Shown here: piece by piece, positions 60,871 to 64,000 of the stretch
How positions within the stretch are numbered: the stretch's first letter is position 1
Layout of the letters: each line of letters opens with the position of its first letter
From: Clostridia bacterium
Lineage (GTDB): Bacteria; Bacillota; Clostridia; Christensenellales; CAG-917
Direction of reading: 5' to 3'
NCBI GenBank assembly: GCA_900763875.1
Contig: CAAFLX010000037.1
Span: 1 to 64,000, forward strand
Length of the DNA: 64,000 nt
Notes under the pieces: model-generated
What the model was told of the DNA's origin: nothing
What the model saw: the letters and a program-made list of their open reading frames with translations, nothing else
The model's database searches: none
Program-made: the position numbers and the translations under genes

Positions 60871-61487
60871 TGGAATACTTTTTGCTCATAATCGGAGCGA
60901 TGTTTGTCAACAACTTCGTTCTCAGTCAATTCCTCGGCATATGTCCCTTCCTCGGCGTGTCCAAAAAGACGGACACCGCACTCGGTATGGGGTTTGCGGT
61001 CACGTTTGTTATGGGAGTTGCCAGCGTGATAACTTGGTGCGTACAAAAGGCACTGGTTGCGCTCGGCGTCGAATATTTGCAAACCATTGCATTTATTCTT
61101 GTCATCGCCGCGCTCGTGCAACTCATCGAAATGGTGCTGAAAAAATATATGCCCTCGCTGTACAGCGCGCTTGGCGTATATCTTCCGCTCATCACAACCA
61201 ACTGCGCGGTGCTCGGCGTTGCGATTCTCAACATCGACACTTTCGGCGTTGCGAGCGGCATAAGTTTGTTGCAATCCTTCCTCAACGGCACGTTCAGCGG
61301 AGTGGGCTTTCTCATTGCGATTCTGCTCCTTGCGGGCGTGCGCGAAAAAATGGATTTGGACGCCGTTCCAAAGCCGTTTAGAGGTTTTCCCATCACGCTC
61401 ATATCGGCAAGCATACTCAGCATGGCTTTCGTGGCGTTTGGCGGACTCATCTCGTCTTCGGGCGCGGTGACGTTGGTGTTTCCTTGA
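60867..61487 (+). CDS. rnfA: Rnf complex subunit A
   Basis: This 206-residue membrane subunit has six helices and is homologous to RnfE with inverted topology. It carries NNFVLSQFLGICPFLGVSKK and YSALGVYLPLITTNCAVLG. Both cysteines of the motif are kept. The start overlaps rnfE (ATGA). Confidence 0.97.
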   Translation: MMEYFLLIIGAMFVNNFVLSQFLGICPFLGVSKKTDTALGMGFAVTFVMGVASVITWCVQKALVALGVEYLQTIAFILVIAALVQLIEMVLKKYMPSLYSALGVYLPLITTNCAVLGVAILNIDTFGVASGISLLQSFLNGTFSGVGFLIAILLLAGVREKMDLDAVPKPFRGFPITLISASILSMAFVAFGGLISSSGAVTLVFP

Positions 61488-61501
61488 GGAGGTGATGCCC
61501 T

Positions 61502-62383
61502 ATGCTTAACTTACTTTCGGGTGCAACCGTAAACCCTATGACGATACTCTATTCGACGCTGGTGCTGCTTGTTCTTGCATTGCTGTTCGGCTTTACGCTT
61601 GCGGTGCTGGGCAAAAAATTTGCAGTCCGCGAGGACGAGCGCATTAAGCTCGTGCGTGAAAAGTTGTCGGGCGCAAATTGCGGCGGTTGCGGATATGCGG
61701 GCTGTGACGCTTTTGCAAAAGCGGTGGTCGAGGGCAAGGCGGACATAAACGCTTGCGCGGCGACTTCTGCCGACAACAAAAAAGCGATTGCCGACATTAT
61801 GGGGCAAAACATCACAAGCGAGGACACCGTGATTGTCGTTGCGTGCAGCGGCGGCGACAACGCCTTGAACAAGTATGAATATATGGGCTATGGCAACTGT
61901 CGGAGTATGGAACTGCTCGGAGGCGGCAAAAAGCAATGCAAGTGGGGTTGCCTCGGCATGGGCTCGTGCGTCGAAACCTGTCCGTTCGGAGCAATGGAAA
62001 TCGGCAAGAACGGCTATGCCCAAGTCAACCGCGACAAGTGCGTGGCGTGCGGCAAGTGTATCGACGCCTGTCCCAAAAAGCTCGTCAAGCGTATTCCTGC
62101 AAGCGCAAAATACTACGTTGCCTGCTCCAACTGTTTGAGAGGTTTGAAGGACGTGCGCGCGCTGTGTTCGGCAGGCTGTATAGGCTGCGGATTGTGCGCA
62201 AAGGTGTGTCCGAACGGAGCGATAACTTTGATCGACAACCTTGCGGTCATAGACTACCAAAAGTGTACGGGCTGCGGAATATGCGCCTCAAAATGCCCCT
62301 CGAAGTGCATTTTGCAGGTCAACAAGGCAAAACAAAACGAAGAAATCCAAGACGCAACCCTCGATGCGTCATCGGCAAATTAA
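61502..62383 (+). CDS. rnfB: Rnf complex subunit B
   Basis: This 293-residue ferredoxin-accepting subunit has one N-terminal membrane helix. The 4-Cys cluster domain contains NCGGCGYAGCDAF. A series of ferredoxin-type clusters follows: CKWGCLGMGSCVETCP, CVACGKCIDACP, CIGCGLCAKVCP and CTGCGICASKCP. The clostridial long form is seen. It is the last gene of the operon; GGAGGTGATG precedes the start. Confidence 0.97.
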   Translation: MLNLLSGATVNPMTILYSTLVLLVLALLFGFTLAVLGKKFAVREDERIKLVREKLSGANCGGCGYAGCDAFAKAVVEGKADINACAATSADNKKAIADIMGQNITSEDTVIVVACSGGDNALNKYEYMGYGNCRSMELLGGGKKQCKWGCLGMGSCVETCPFGAMEIGKNGYAQVNRDKCVACGKCIDACPKKLVKRIPASAKYYVACSNCLRGLKDVRALCSAGCIGCGLCAKVCPNGAITLIDNLAVIDYQKCTGCGICASKCPSKCILQVNKAKQNEEIQDATLDASSAN

Positions 62384-62481
62384 GAGTACCCAAGATCTAC
62401 TAGGCGGGAAAATAGAAAAAAGAAATACGAATTGAACAATCGTCCTCAAAAGGACGCGGCAAACGCCGTTAGGAGAATTAT

Positions 62482-64000
62482 ATGGAAAAAATAGCGATTA
62501 TCGACATTGGCTCAAACTCTGCAAGACTCGTGTTGGTCAACGTGCTGGACGGAGGCTACTTCGTCGTCTTTGACGAACTCAAAGAGACCGTACGACTCGG
62601 ACAAGATATGGACTGGGACGGCTTCATCAAGCCGCAGCGCATTGCGCAGACGATAAAAACGCTTACGATGTTCCGCCGCTTGTGCGACGCGAACAAGGTG
62701 GACAAAATCTTTGCATACGCAACTGCGGCTGTCAGACGCGCAAAAAACCAAAAGAGTTTCCTCGACGAGGTGGCAATGACTTGCGGCATCAAAATCAAGG
62801 TGCTTACTCCAGAGGAGCAGGCGATGCTCGTCTATCAAGGCGTCATCAACTCTATGGACATTCCCAAGGGCTTGATTATGGAAATGGGCGGCGGCTCGAC
62901 CAACCTCATCTACTACAATCGCCGCAACCTCATTCACTTTGAAACCCTGCCTTTCGGCGCGGTTACGCTCACCGACCTGTTCAAAAACGATATGTCAACG
63001 CCCGAAGAGCGCGCAAAGAAAATCGAGGATTTCATCGGCGAACAGCTTGAAAAGATAACTTGGCTTGACAGCATCGAGCCGGATACGGCGTTCGTGGGAG
63101 TGGGCGGCAGTTTCAGAAATTTGGGCAGAATCAGCCGTCTTATCAAGAAATATCCCTTCAATATGACGCACAACTACGAGTTGCCCGTCACCGAGTTTGA
63201 GAACATCTACAACACCATTCGCAAGCTCGACCTCAACAGCACGATGAAGATAAAAGGGCTTTCGAGCGGACGCGCGGACATCTTCCCGAGCGCGCTTGCG
63301 GTTATGAAAGCGGTGCTTTCGCGTTTCGATTTTGCCAAAATCACAATCAGCGGTTGCGGTTTGAGAGAGGGCGCGATGTTCCGCTATGCCGTCCCCGGCG
63401 TCAATGAAAGACCGCTCTCGGACGTGCTTGGTCACTCAATCTACACGCAGATGAAGTATCACGACCTCAACGTCGCGCACGCAGAGCACGTCTACAATCT
63501 CTCCATTCAGCTCTTCAAACAACTCAAAGTGTTGCACAAGATGCCCAGAGTGTACGTCAGAGTGCTCAAAATCGCCGCGCTTTTGCACGACAGTGGTATG
63601 CGTATCAAATTCTACAACCACCAGCTCCATTCGGCGTACATCATTCTCAACAGCAACCTTTACGGCGTGCCGCACAAGGACATCGTGGTGGCGGCGTTCG
63701 TTGCCGCAGGGCATAGAAAAGCCGAAAACGCGCGCGAGGAAATCCTCAAATACAAGGATATGCTCACCCAAGAGGACGTGGACGCAATCAGAAAACTTTC
63801 CGTCATCTTGCGCATTGCAGAGAGCTTTGACAGAAGTCAGAGCGGCGTGGTCACGGGCATCAACTGCGACGTGCTAGGCGACAGCGTAATCGTCAAAACC
63901 GAGTGCGAAAACGGCGGCGATTGCACTCTCGAAGTCAAAGACGCAATGGGCGCGGCTTCCGAGTTTAAGGCGGCGTACGGCAAGAATCTCGAAATTCTTT
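62482..64000 (+). CDS. Ppx/GppA phosphatase family protein with HD domain (3' end cut)
   Basis: The first 506 residues are visible. The sugar-kinase/Hsp70-fold phosphatase domain (1-300) has IDIGSNSARLV and MEMGGGSTNLIYY. Then comes an HD-type domain with LLHDSGMR. This layout is that of exopolyphosphatase/pppGpp phosphatases, so it would hydrolyse polyphosphate or (p)ppGpp. AGGAG precedes the ATG. The frame is open to the window end. The 98-bp gap after rnfB has two small hairpins. Confidence 0.9.
   Translation, partial: MEKIAIIDIGSNSARLVLVNVLDGGYFVVFDELKETVRLGQDMDWDGFIKPQRIAQTIKTLTMFRRLCDANKVDKIFAYATAAVRRAKNQKSFLDEVAMTCGIKIKVLTPEEQAMLVYQGVINSMDIPKGLIMEMGGGSTNLIYYNRRNLIHFETLPFGAVTLTDLFKNDMSTPEERAKKIEDFIGEQLEKITWLDSIEPDTAFVGVGGSFRNLGRISRLIKKYPFNMTHNYELPVTEFENIYNTIRKLDLNSTMKIKGLSSGRADIFPSALAVMKAVLSRFDFAKITISGCGLREGAMFRYAVPGVNERPLSDVLGHSIYTQMKYHDLNVAHAEHVYNLSIQLFKQLKVLHKMPRVYVRVLKIAALLHDSGMRIKFYNHQLHSAYIILNSNLYGVPHKDIVVAAFVAAGHRKAENAREEILKYKDMLTQEDVDAIRKLSVILRIAESFDRSQSGVVTGINCDVLGDSVIVKTECENGGDCTLEVKDAMGAASEFKAAYGKNLEIL

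Overview
The window looks like a chromosomal stretch of an uncultured, anaerobic, spore-forming Firmicute of the class Clostridia, probably from the gut. The evidence is an Rnf complex in the clostridial order CDGEAB, SpoVG, a SpoIIQ-like LytM protein behind a forespore-sigma-like promoter, a SpoVB/MurJ-type flippase, a YetF/DUF4363 pair, a MurC ligase, lipoproteins with clear lipoboxes, and strong AGGAGG ribosome binding sites. GC content is moderate. Genus cannot be read from the sequence.

Layout. 0.2-6.2 kb: metabolic and housekeeping genes on + (HSL-type esterase, RlmD-type rRNA methyltransferase, YjbR protein, galactose mutarotase, hexapeptide acetyltransferase, HAD phosphatase). 5.3-6.9 kb and 10.8-11.5 kb: repeat-rich intergenic DNA made of short-hairpin arrays, a 237-bp tandem duplication and a 110-bp element that recurs inverted at the window start. 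6.9-10.8 kb: a YitT membrane protein, then a DUF1538 transporter-like protein with two PII-like regulators. 12.7-22.0 kb: ten tightly packed + strand genes of a short-tailed (P22-like) phage head and neck module (terminase, portal, scaffold, capsid, adaptor, nozzle). It has no integrase, replication, lysis or repressor genes, and the capsid carries a C-terminal InlB/Flg_new domain. 22.1-28.7 kb: M20 dipeptidase, two tRNAs, GtrA protein, RlmA-type methyltransferase, U32 protein, ferredoxin. 29.1-35.8 kb: a large InlB-repeat surface protein, the YtqB/MnmM methyltransferase, an LMW phosphatase and a lipoprotein. 36.1-45.2 kb: the SpoIIQ-like gene, then a six-gene operon joining an adenylate-forming ligase, a three-part glycerol-3-phosphate dehydrogenase, a FGGY kinase and an alkyl-DHAP-synthase-like flavoprotein. 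45.4-56.8 kb: membrane proteins, SpoVG, MurC, YetF, the flippase, a 1431-residue repeat lipoprotein and two half-size TSUP proteins. 57.0-62.4 kb: the rnf operon. 62.5 kb to the end: a Ppx/GppA phosphatase with an HD domain, cut by the window edge.

How the parts fit. Rnf couples ferredoxin oxidation to NAD reduction and ion export, giving an anaerobe its membrane gradient. The 36.9-45.2 kb operon would feed glycerol through G3P to DHAP and, if the AGPS homology is functional, into ether lipid. Several genes carry a -10 box 6-7 bases before the ATG and no Shine-Dalgarno sequence, which suggests leaderless mRNAs. The best candidates for something undescribed are the isolated podovirus-like virion cassette with an InlB-decorated capsid, the ether-lipid-like operon, and the hairpin arrays, whose loops and one stem vary while pairing is kept.
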